The notes beneath the pieces were generated by a model, which worked only from the letters and a program-made list of their open reading frames with translations, had not been told where the DNA came from and made no database searches. Below are positions 1-5,193 of a stretch of DNA of 5,193 nt, one piece after another (within the stretch, counting starts at the first letter, position 1; each line of letters opens with the position of its first letter). This stretch comes from Thermoanaerobaculia bacterium. GTDB lineage: Bacteria; Acidobacteriota; Thermoanaerobaculia; Multivoradales; JAHEKO01. Where the stretch lies: positions 1 through 5,193 of the forward strand of contig JARFQS010000451.1 in NCBI GenBank assembly GCA_029287645.1, in the 5' to 3' direction. The translations under genes and the position numbers were made by a program.

Positions 1-1
1 C

Positions 2-1738
2 TTCTCGGCACGCCACACGATGCGCATTGCGCAGCGCCTGTACGAGGGCATGGACTACAACGGCGATCGGATCGGCCTCATCACGTACATGCGAACCGAC
101 TCGGTCACCTTGGCAGGTCGAGCCCTGCAGGAAGCACAAGAGGTGATCCGCGACAAGTACGGCGAGGCCTATGCGAAGGGACCGCGTCGCTACGCCACCA
201 AGACCAAAGGTGCTCAGGAGGCACACGAGGCCATCCGCCCCACGAAACTGTCGCGCACCCCCGACAAGCTCAGAAAGTACCTGTCGAACGACGAGTTGCG
301 CTTGTACGACCTGATCTGGAAGCGCACGGTTGCCAGCCAGATGGCCGAGGCCCGCCTGCGCCGAACGGCGATCGAGATCACCGCAACGGCCGAGGACCCT
401 GCGTCACAAGGTGTCTTCTCCGCCACCGGTACGACCATCGAGTTCCCCGGATTCCTGAGGGCCTATGTCGAGGGATCGGACGACCCCTCAGCGGACCTGG
501 CCGACAAGGAAGTCATCCTGCCGCATCTGGAGACCGGAGAGGAGTGTGATCCAGAGCACCTCGAGCCCAAGCAGCGCGAGACCCTGCCTCCGGCGCGCTA
601 CTCCGAGGCCAGCCTCGTCAAGAAGCTCGAAGCCGAGGGAATCGGACGGCCTTCGACCTACGCCAGCATCCTCGACACCATCCAGCAGCGTGGCTACGTC
701 GTCAAACAGAACAACGCCCTGGTGCCGACCTTTACGGCCTTCGCCGTGACCGAGCTTCTGGAGAAGCACTTCGCCGACCTGGTGGACACGAGCTTCACGG
801 CCCGCATGGAGCAACAGTTGGATGACATCGCGGCCGGGACCCTCGACTGGAAGGATCATCTGCACAGCTTCTACTTCGGCGAGGGCGACGAGGAGGTCGG
901 CCTGGAGGACCAGATCAAGGAAGAAGAGCCCAAGATCGACTTCCCCGCCATCGAGATCGGCCCGCATCCGGAGTCGGGCCAGCCGATCGTCATGCGGGTC
1001 GGACGCTACGGGCCCTACCTCCAGGTCGAGGAGCCGGATGGCGAGAAGGTCCACGCCTCCGTTCCCGATGACGTGGCTCCCGCCGACCTGACGGTCGACG
1101 AGGCGGTCAGGATGCTGGAGAAGGCCAAGCAGGGGGCCCAACTCCTCGGACACCATCCGGAGAGCCACGAGAACGTCTATCTGGCCCATGGCCGCTATGG
1201 AGCCTACGTACAGCTCGGTGAGACCCCCGACAGAGGATCGAAGGATCCGAAGCCCAAGAGGGCCTCACTGCCAAAAGACGCGGTCGAAGAGGAAGTGACC
1301 CTGGACAAGGCCCTCCTCTGGCTCTCCCTGCCCCGCACTCTGGGCGTCGATCCCGAGACCGAAGAGGAAGTCATTGCCGCCAGCGGCCGTTTTGGCCCCT
1401 TCATCAAGCGTGGCAAGGACACACGGTCCCTGACAGCGCAGGACGATGTGTATTCGGTCGAGCTGCCTCGCGCCCTGGAGCTCCTGGCCCAGCCCAAGGG
1501 TCGACGCGGTCGTCAGCGCGCCTCCCGGACGGTCTTGAAGGATTTCGGTGCCTTCGAGGGGGGCGGCAATGTGCAACTCGTCGATGGCCCCTACGGCCCG
1601 TACCTCACGAATGGTGACCTCAACGCTTCACTTCCCAAAGGCACGGACGCAGCCAGCCTGACAGCCGAGACCGCTTCCACGCTGCTGCGGGAGCGCGGCA
1701 AGCCACCCAAGCGTCGGCGGAAGCGCTCCTCGAAGTAG
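2..1738 (+). CDS. topA: DNA topoisomerase I (type IA), 5'-truncated by window edge
   Basis: Type IA topoisomerase; relaxes negatively supercoiled DNA by transient single-strand cleavage with a 5'-phosphotyrosine link. The frame is open to the window edge: six residues (FSARHT) precede the Met encoded at position 20 and match the family's pre-MRIAQ region, so that Met is internal. The N-terminal Toprim domain lies outside the window. Numbering from that Met, the active-site motif ITYMRTDS puts catalytic Tyr at 23 (codon 86-88) with the conserved Arg at 25. HEAIRPT is at 69-75 and EGIGRPSTYASI at 206-217. An acidic linker (about 287-304) leads to four C-terminal repeats (about 316-559), then a basic tail (KPPKRRRKRSSK). 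Only one Cys (176) is visible, so the tetracysteine zinc fingers of E. coli TopA are absent, as in several other lineages. The gene is first in the topA-trmFO-xerC-hslV cluster. Identification is very secure. Confidence 0.97.
   Translation, partial: FSARHTMRIAQRLYEGMDYNGDRIGLITYMRTDSVTLAGRALQEAQEVIRDKYGEAYAKGPRRYATKTKGAQEAHEAIRPTKLSRTPDKLRKYLSNDELRLYDLIWKRTVASQMAEARLRRTAIEITATAEDPASQGVFSATGTTIEFPGFLRAYVEGSDDPSADLADKEVILPHLETGEECDPEHLEPKQRETLPPARYSEASLVKKLEAEGIGRPSTYASILDTIQQRGYVVKQNNALVPTFTAFAVTELLEKHFADLVDTSFTARMEQQLDDIAAGTLDWKDHLHSFYFGEGDEEVGLEDQIKEEEPKIDFPAIEIGPHPESGQPIVMRVGRYGPYLQVEEPDGEKVHASVPDDVAPADLTVDEAVRMLEKAKQGAQLLGHHPESHENVYLAHGRYGAYVQLGETPDRGSKDPKPKRASLPKDAVEEEVTLDKALLWLSLPRTLGVDPETEEEVIAASGRFGPFIKRGKDTRSLTAQDDVYSVELPRALELLAQPKGRRGRQRASRTVLKDFGAFEGGGNVQLVDGPYGPYLTNGDLNASLPKGTDAASLTAETASTLLRERGKPPKRRRKRSSK
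965..1696 (+). repeat. Four C-terminal topoisomerase repeats encoded within topA
   Basis: Four degenerate protein repeats of about 63-67 residues, seen by eye. Each has a core of the form G-x-[YF]-G-x-[YF]: GRYGPYLQ (residue 328), GRYGAYVQLGE (391), GRFGPFIKRGK (456) and GPYGPYLTNGD (523), counted from the Met at position 20. The first three are preceded by H/D-P-E-[ST] (HPES, HPES, DPET). The cores are followed by a short A/Y-S-[LV] strand and, usually, a helix beginning near LT or VTLD. This is the zinc-free topoisomerase C-terminal repeat, thought to bind DNA and aid strand passage. The repetition is at protein level only; the DNA is not a direct repeat. Confidence 0.85.
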
Positions 1739-1809
1739 GCGACCCCGAAGCCCTCCACGTCCCGGGTGGCGCACCTCTACCGGATGAGCGCTGGCCCTCG
1801 CGCCAGACT

Positions 1810-1815
1810 TATAAT
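1810..1815 (+). promoter_or_regulatory. Candidate -10 element (TATAAT) upstream of trmFO
   Basis: A perfect TATAAT lies in the short topA-trmFO gap, ten bases before the preferred trmFO GTG start. Such an A/T-only hexamer is uncommon in DNA this GC-rich. No good -35 hexamer is visible at 15-19 bases upstream, and there is no TGn extension. If it is functional, transcription would begin about 7 bases downstream, only a few bases before the GTG, giving a very short leader or a leaderless mRNA. This fits the lack of a Shine-Dalgarno sequence there. It remains a sequence-only inference. Confidence 0.35.
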
Positions 1816-1825
1816 CCCCGACAGA

Positions 1826-3178
1826 GTGATCGGTCCGATAACCATCGTCGGTGGCGGACTGGCAGGCAGCGAATGCGCCTTCCAGCTGGCGAATCGGGGC
1901 ATCCGTGTCGAGCTGTCGGAGTTGCTCCCGGTTCGATCCACTCCAGGTCACCAGACAGTCCGTTTGGCGGAGTTTGTCTGCAGCAACTCCCTGAGGAGCG
2001 ACGACCCTTTTCATGCGGCAGCTCTCCTGAAACGGGAAATGGAGCGCTTCGGATCACTCGTCATTGCTGCAGCGCGAGAGGCGGCCGTCCCGGCCGGCGG
2101 AGCGCTTGCCGTCGATCGCGACCGGTTTGCAGATCGGATTACCGAAGCCGTCTCCAGTCATCCTCTGATTCAGCTTCGCCGCCGCGAAGAGGAGCGCATT
2201 CCGGAAGGCGAGGTCGTCCTGGCTAGCGGCCCCCTGACCTCCGACACCCTGGCCGCAGAGCTGCTGAAGCTTCTCGATGACGAGTCACTGTACTTCTACG
2301 ACTCCATCGCTCCGATCGTGGACATCGAGAGCCTGGACATGGAGCGCCTCTTCTGGGCTTCCCGCTATGACAAGGGCAGTGGCGACGATTACTTGAACGC
2401 TCCGATGACCGGAGAGGAATATCTGGCGTTTCATCAGGCCGTCCTCGATGCGGAGCTCGCGCCACTTCACGACTTCGAGAAAGACCTCTTCTTCGAGGGT
2501 TGCCTGCCCATCGAAGAGCTGGCGAAACGGGGAGTGGACACCTTGCGGTTCGGACCCATGAAGCCGGTGGGGCTTCGGCTCGCCGACGGCACCCGGCCGT
2601 ACGCCGTGGTCCAGCTGCGAAGGGAGAGCCTGGCCCGCGAGCACTTCAATCTGGTGGGCTTCCAGACTCGCATGAAATGGCCAGAGCAGAAACGGGTCCT
2701 GGCCTTGATTCCCGGCTTCCAGAACGCCGAGTTCGTCCGACTGGGGCAGGTGCACCGCAATACGTTCGTCAACGCACCCCGGCACCTCGACCCTTTCTAC
2801 CGGATTCACACAACGCCCAGGGTGCGGCTGGCTGGACAGATCACGGGTGTCGAGGGCTACCTGGAGTCCGCCGCCACCGGGTTGGCGATCGCCATCTACC
2901 TGGCGCTGCAACTTCAGGGTACCGAGCCCGAGCCGCTCCCGTCGACCACGGCATTCGGAGCACTGGCCCGGCATCTGACGGAGTCGGACCCGAAAGGCTT
3001 CCAACCCGCCAACATCAATTACGGCCTCTTCCCCGAGCTGACTCGCCGCGTACCCAAACGGCAGCGGCGGCAGGCATTCGCCGAACGGGCTCGTGAAGAT
3101 CTCGACCAGTGGGCGTCACGGCACGCCATCGAGCTGAACGAGCTCCCAGAGCAGGCCATTGCGAGGGGTGCCTCCTGA
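1826..3178 (+). CDS. trmFO: TrmFO, folate/FAD-dependent tRNA (uracil-54-C5)-methyltransferase
   Basis: Cytoplasmic flavoenzyme that makes m5U54 in the tRNA T-loop, using 5,10-methylenetetrahydrofolate as carbon donor and reduced FAD. With GTG at 1826 as start the protein has 450 residues (B. subtilis TrmFO about 435). An N-terminal FAD-binding motif VGGGLAGSE is at 8-16. CSNSLRS has Cys52 and FFEGCLPIEE has Cys226, matching the two functional cysteines of B. subtilis TrmFO (Cys53, Cys226). Other family blocks are VPAGGALAVDR, GPLTSDTLA, LYFYDSIAPIV, SRYDKG, FGPMKPVGL, RPYAVVQLR, GFQTRMKWPEQKRV, HRNTF and GQITGVEGYLESAATGL. The 1826 start is chosen because it gives cysteine positions and N-terminus like the family. 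The frame stays open upstream, with possible starts at GTG 1766 and ATG 1784, but those extra 20 or 14 residues resemble nothing in the family. No candidate has a clear ribosome binding site. Some homologues (RlmFO) modify 23S rRNA instead; the tRNA role is more likely here. Confidence 0.95.
   Translation: MIGPITIVGGGLAGSECAFQLANRGIRVELSELLPVRSTPGHQTVRLAEFVCSNSLRSDDPFHAAALLKREMERFGSLVIAAAREAAVPAGGALAVDRDRFADRITEAVSSHPLIQLRRREEERIPEGEVVLASGPLTSDTLAAELLKLLDDESLYFYDSIAPIVDIESLDMERLFWASRYDKGSGDDYLNAPMTGEEYLAFHQAVLDAELAPLHDFEKDLFFEGCLPIEELAKRGVDTLRFGPMKPVGLRLADGTRPYAVVQLRRESLAREHFNLVGFQTRMKWPEQKRVLALIPGFQNAEFVRLGQVHRNTFVNAPRHLDPFYRIHTTPRVRLAGQITGVEGYLESAATGLAIAIYLALQLQGTEPEPLPSTTAFGALARHLTESDPKGFQPANINYGLFPELTRRVPKRQRRQAFAERAREDLDQWASRHAIELNELPEQAIARGAS
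3163..3168 (+). promoter_or_regulatory. Ribosome binding site (GAGGGG) for xerC
   Basis: GAGGGG lies inside the last codons of trmFO, six bases before the CTG at 3175. This is good Shine-Dalgarno spacing and is the main support for starting xerC at that CTG instead of at the upstream GTG 3109. The position suggests translational coupling to trmFO. Confidence 0.6.
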
Positions 3179-4095
3179 AAGACCTGATCCGCCGATTCCT
3201 GGAGCACCTGGAAGAGGAGCGAGGCTTCTCATCCCACACGGTGCGCGCCTATGAGGCAGACCTGAGGCGCTTCCTGCAGTTCCTCGCCGTGGATTTCCTG
3301 AGCGAGGCACCGGGATCCATCCGACCGGACTCCATAGACGCTTTGGCGGTCAGGTCGTTTCTCGCGTCCCAAGCCAGAGCCGGTCGGGGACCCCAATCCC
3401 AGGCCCGAAGCCTCTCCGCCCTGCGAAGCCTGTTTCGTTTCGGCTGTCGCGAAGGTACCCTCCAGAGCAATCCGGCGGAGGGGGTCCGTACTCCGAAGCA
3501 GGCAAGATCGCTCCCCCGACACCTGCGTCCCGGAGAAGTCGAAAACCTGTTGGAGGCGGCCAACGGTGACGAGCCGCTCGCGCGACGGGACTCGGCCATC
3601 CTGGAGCTGCTCTACGCATCGGGCCTCCGTGTCAGCGAGCTCGCGGATCTGGACTGGCCGGATCTGAATTTGAAAGCCAGGACCTTGCGGGTAATGGGCA
3701 AGGGTGGCAAGGAGCGGATGGTGCCCTTCGGGAAACCGGCTGCCCAGGCCCTCACGCGATGGATGCAGGTCTGGGAAGACGTTCGAGCTCCGGCGCAGGG
3801 TCCCGAGGAGCCTGTCTTCCTGAACTACCGCGGCACCCGCCTCAGCGCCCGTTCCGTGCGGCGCATCATCGACCGCTACGTCGAGAAGGCAGCCCTGGCG
3901 GCCGGCGTGCATCCGCATACCCTGAGACACACCTTCGCGACGCACCTCCTGGAGGGCGGCGCCGACCTGCGGACGATCCAGGAGCTCCTCGGGCACAGCT
4001 CGCTGTCCACGACCCAGAAATATACCCACCTCGAGCTCGAGCGGCTTTTGCAGGTCTACCGGGAAGCTCATCCCAGAGCCAAGGAAAACTCATGA
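3175..4095 (+). CDS. xerC: Tyrosine recombinase XerC/XerD family (chromosome dimer resolution)
   Basis: Site-specific tyrosine recombinase; Xer proteins resolve chromosome dimers at dif near the division septum. From a CTG start at 3175 it has 306 residues, close to the usual 295-305. The N-terminal SAM-like core-binding domain spans about 1-100 (DLIRRFLEHLEEERGFSSHT, TVRAYEADLRRFL); the catalytic domain follows. All six catalytic residues are present: Arg152 (GLRVSEL), Lys176 (GKGGKER), His248 and Arg251 (HPHTLRHTF), His274 (LLGHSSL) and Tyr283 (TQKYTH), with the same spacing as in E. coli XerD. Start: an upstream in-frame GTG at 3109 would add 22 residues unlike the family and overlap trmFO by 70 bases, whereas the CTG has a well-placed GAGGGG and a 4-base CTGA overlap with the trmFO stop. 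XerC rather than XerD is inferred from the trmFO-xerC-hslV context (codV in B. subtilis), not from the sequence; a lone Xer acting by itself is possible. The symbol is therefore less certain than the family. Confidence 0.93.
   Translation: MKDLIRRFLEHLEEERGFSSHTVRAYEADLRRFLQFLAVDFLSEAPGSIRPDSIDALAVRSFLASQARAGRGPQSQARSLSALRSLFRFGCREGTLQSNPAEGVRTPKQARSLPRHLRPGEVENLLEAANGDEPLARRDSAILELLYASGLRVSELADLDWPDLNLKARTLRVMGKGGKERMVPFGKPAAQALTRWMQVWEDVRAPAQGPEEPVFLNYRGTRLSARSVRRIIDRYVEKAALAAGVHPHTLRHTFATHLLEGGADLRTIQELLGHSSLSTTQKYTHLELERLLQVYREAHPRAKENS
4081..4085 (+). promoter_or_regulatory. Ribosome binding site (AAGGA) for the membrane protein gene
   Basis: AAGGA in the last codons of xerC sits six bases before the ATG at 4092. 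It decides the start of the next gene, whose frame is open far upstream through xerC. With the ATGA stop-start overlap it points to coupled translation. Confidence 0.65.
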
Positions 4096-4682
4096 GCGGC
4101 TCGGATTCCCAGGATGACGGCACTCTACGCGCGAAGCGCTTCACTTGCACACCTGCGGGCGTAATCGCCTCCAGTCGTAGGCGCTTTTCAGGTTTTCTCC
4201 TGGTCCTCGCCCTCATCATGGCCGCGGCGACCGTAGCCATGCTGCTGGCCGGCCGTCTCGTACCCGCTCTGTTGGCAGCCGCAGTCGGTCTCGTCGTCGG
4301 GATGGCATGGAGGATGAGCCGGGAGCTGAGTCCGCAGTGGATGGAGGTCTCCCAAGGGCTGCTGACGGTACAGACAGCCACCCTCCGCTTCGAGGTGCCC
4401 CTCGAAGGGGCGACCACCAGATCCCTCGATCGAGAAGAAACGGATCACCTCCGCGGATTGGCATCGACGGGTGGTCTCGTAGCCGGGGTCGGCGGATTCG
4501 ACTCCCACCTGCTCGGCGAGTTCGACCTCTACGCCACGGATTTCGACAATGCTGTCCTTTTGGAGAGTGCCGAAGAACGGTTCGTCGTCACACCCGACAA
4601 TCCGGCGGGGTTCTTGAAAGCGGCGATCAGGGCCGGTGCCACGACCGCAGGGCCCCTGCTACAATCCGAGGCCCATGAATAG
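4092..4682 (+). CDS. Hypothetical two-TM membrane protein with probable bacterial PH-like domain
   Basis: A 196-residue protein of unknown function. The N-terminus is polar (1-30, ending in Arg-rich SSRRRF). Two hydrophobic segments follow at about 33-53 (FSGFLLVLALIMAAATVAML) and 55-73, separated only by GR, so they form a hairpin with both ends probably cytoplasmic because Arg residues flank it. Residues 80-180 look like a small beta-rich domain ending in a helix: WMEVSQGLLTVQT, VPLEGATTRSLDR, GGFDSHLLGEFDLYATD, AVLLESAEERFVVTPDNPAGFLKAAI. The pattern G-x-F near a YAT strand, then a V-L-L strand, then F-V-V-T-P-D-x-P-x-x-F-L is what I recall of the bacterial PH-domain family bPH_5 (PF10882); this is recognition by eye. 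Function is unknown in most such proteins. The ATG is preferred because of a good Shine-Dalgarno sequence and the 4-base ATGA overlap with xerC; upstream sequence in this frame is xerC shadow. It overlaps hslV by eight bases. A link to HslUV proteolysis would be speculation. Confidence 0.85.
   Translation: MSGSDSQDDGTLRAKRFTCTPAGVIASSRRRFSGFLLVLALIMAAATVAMLLAGRLVPALLAAAVGLVVGMAWRMSRELSPQWMEVSQGLLTVQTATLRFEVPLEGATTRSLDREETDHLRGLASTGGLVAGVGGFDSHLLGEFDLYATDFDNAVLLESAEERFVVTPDNPAGFLKAAIRAGATTAGPLLQSEAHE
4657..4665 (+). promoter_or_regulatory. Candidate extended -10 (TGCTACAAT) just upstream of hslV
   Basis: TGC-TACAAT matches the extended -10 pattern TGn-TATAAT with one mismatch and ends nine bases before the hslV ATG. 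A weak -35 candidate, GTGCCA (4636-4641), lies 18 bases upstream. It falls inside the coding end of the preceding gene. If used, it would give hslV its own transcript with almost no leader. It could equally be chance within coding sequence. Confidence 0.25.
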
Positions 4683-5193
4683 CTTCTCTGCCACCACCAT
4701 TCTGATGGTCCGCCGTGACGGGAAGACCTGCATGGCGAGTGATGGCCAGGTGACCTTCAACAACACGGTCATCAAGGCGAGTGCCAACAAGGTGAAGCGC
4801 GCCGGCAAGGGTCAGGTTCTGGTCGGATTCGCCGGTGGCGCCGCCGACGGGCTGGCGCTCTACAGCCGATTCGAGGCCAAGCTCGACGAGTTCCAGGGCA
4901 ATCTGGAGCGCGCGGTCGTCGAGCTGGCGAAGGACTGGCGCACCGATCGCGTCTTGCGCCCACTCCAGGCCCAGATGATCGTCGCCGACGACGAGAAGAG
5001 CTTCCTGGTCTCCGGCAACGGTGATCTCATGCAGCCGGATGAAGACGGAATTCTCGCCATTGGCTCCGGTGCCAATTTCGCCCTGGCCGCCGCCCGCGCG
5101 CTCGTCGACCACACCGACATGCCAGCCGTCGAGATCGTTCGCCAGGCGATGAAGATCGCCGCCGACATCTGCGTTTTCACCAATCACCAACTC
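4675..5193 (+). CDS. hslV: HslV, ATP-dependent protease peptidase subunit, 3'-truncated by window edge
   Basis: Peptidase subunit of the HslUV (ClpQY) protease, a proteasome-like threonine peptidase that forms a double hexamer capped by the AAA+ unfoldase HslU in the cytoplasm. 173 residues are visible and the family is about 175-180, so only the last few are missing. Starting at ATG 4675 the protein begins MNSFSATTILMVRRDG; Thr7 aligns with the mature catalytic Thr1. Counting from it, Asp17 (ASDGQ), Lys33 (SANK) and Ser125 (IGSG) fall in the expected places. Other family blocks are FAGGAADG, ELAKDWRTDRVLR, SGNGD, QPDEDGILAIGSG, AAARAL and CVFTNH. The start overlaps the preceding stop by eight bases. 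GAGG at 4668-4671 is a ribosome binding site with a tight 3-base spacer. hslU should follow beyond the window. The short N-terminal extension before Thr7 resembles that of B. subtilis ClpQ (MSSFHATT). Confidence 0.96.
   Translation, partial: MNSFSATTILMVRRDGKTCMASDGQVTFNNTVIKASANKVKRAGKGQVLVGFAGGAADGLALYSRFEAKLDEFQGNLERAVVELAKDWRTDRVLRPLQAQMIVADDEKSFLVSGNGDLMQPDEDGILAIGSGANFALAAARALVDHTDMPAVEIVRQAMKIAADICVFTNHQL

Noticed and set aside
20..22. ATG at 20 as the topA start
   Set aside because: The frame is open to the window edge, and the protein would lack the whole Toprim domain; this Met is internal in the family.
488..1189. 233-codon minus-strand open frame opposite topA
   Set aside because: It is a composition-driven shadow of the well-supported topA frame, with no start context or family likeness.
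1755..1769. Small inverted repeat CCAC/GTGG after the topA stop as a terminator
   Set aside because: The stem is only four base pairs and no T-run follows, so it is not a credible intrinsic terminator.
1628..2014. Minus-strand open frame spanning the topA-trmFO gap
   Set aside because: Most of it is antisense to the conserved ends of topA and trmFO, and its product resembles nothing; it does not justify a gene in the gap.
2285..3004. 239-codon minus-strand open frame opposite trmFO
   Set aside because: It is a shadow of trmFO, whose conserved blocks continue throughout the same interval.
3229..4071. 280-codon open frame on the minus strand
   Set aside because: It lies wholly opposite xerC, whose protein has every catalytic residue; the antisense translation has no recognisable motif. 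Long antisense frames are common in GC-rich genes.
3759..4091. Upstream extension of the membrane protein's frame to position 3759
   Set aside because: This portion overlaps the xerC catalytic domain and is Arg/Pro-rich out-of-frame sequence. The ATG at 4092 has a ribosome binding site and a stop-start overlap.
4627..5190. 187-codon minus-strand open frame opposite hslV
   Set aside because: It is a shadow of hslV, which carries all its catalytic residues on the + strand.

Overview
The window is GC-rich bacterial chromosomal DNA (roughly 60-65% G+C by eye), with every gene on the + strand and almost no intergenic space. The gene order is topA (5' end cut off) - trmFO - xerC - small membrane protein - hslV (3' end cut off). 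Apart from the membrane protein, this is the topA-trmFO(gid)-xerC(codV)-hslV(clpQ)-hslU(clpY) neighbourhood known from Bacillus subtilis and also present in other bacterial groups. The G+C content, the folate-dependent TrmFO and a topoisomerase I with C-terminal repeats but no zinc fingers suggest a high-GC Gram-negative-type lineage, such as Acidobacteriota, a deltaproteobacterial relative or an uncultured neighbour. This placement is inference; nothing in the window fixes the phylum.

Layout: positions 2-1738 encode the C-terminal part of DNA topoisomerase I, from just before the catalytic tyrosine to the stop. A gap of 87 bases follows and contains a perfect TATAAT hexamer. trmFO runs from about 1826 to 3178 and makes the tRNA m5U54 methyltransferase. 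xerC (about 3175-4095) overlaps the trmFO stop by four bases, apparently using a CTG start codon. A 196-residue protein (4092-4682) with two membrane segments and a probable bacterial PH-like domain overlaps the xerC stop by four bases. hslV (4675 to the window edge) overlaps that gene by eight bases. hslU is expected just beyond the edge.

From trmFO to hslV the genes overlap at each junction and are probably co-transcribed and translationally coupled. Their roles are housekeeping: DNA supercoiling, tRNA modification, chromosome dimer resolution and ATP-dependent proteolysis. They do not form one pathway. The least expected component is the PH-like membrane protein between xerC and hslV. The other points worth a second look are the CTG start of xerC, the possible short-leader or leaderless starts of trmFO and hslV, and the N-terminal extension before the HslV catalytic threonine. 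I see no RNA genes, CRISPR arrays, insertion sequences or phage genes. Nothing here looks like a wholly new system.
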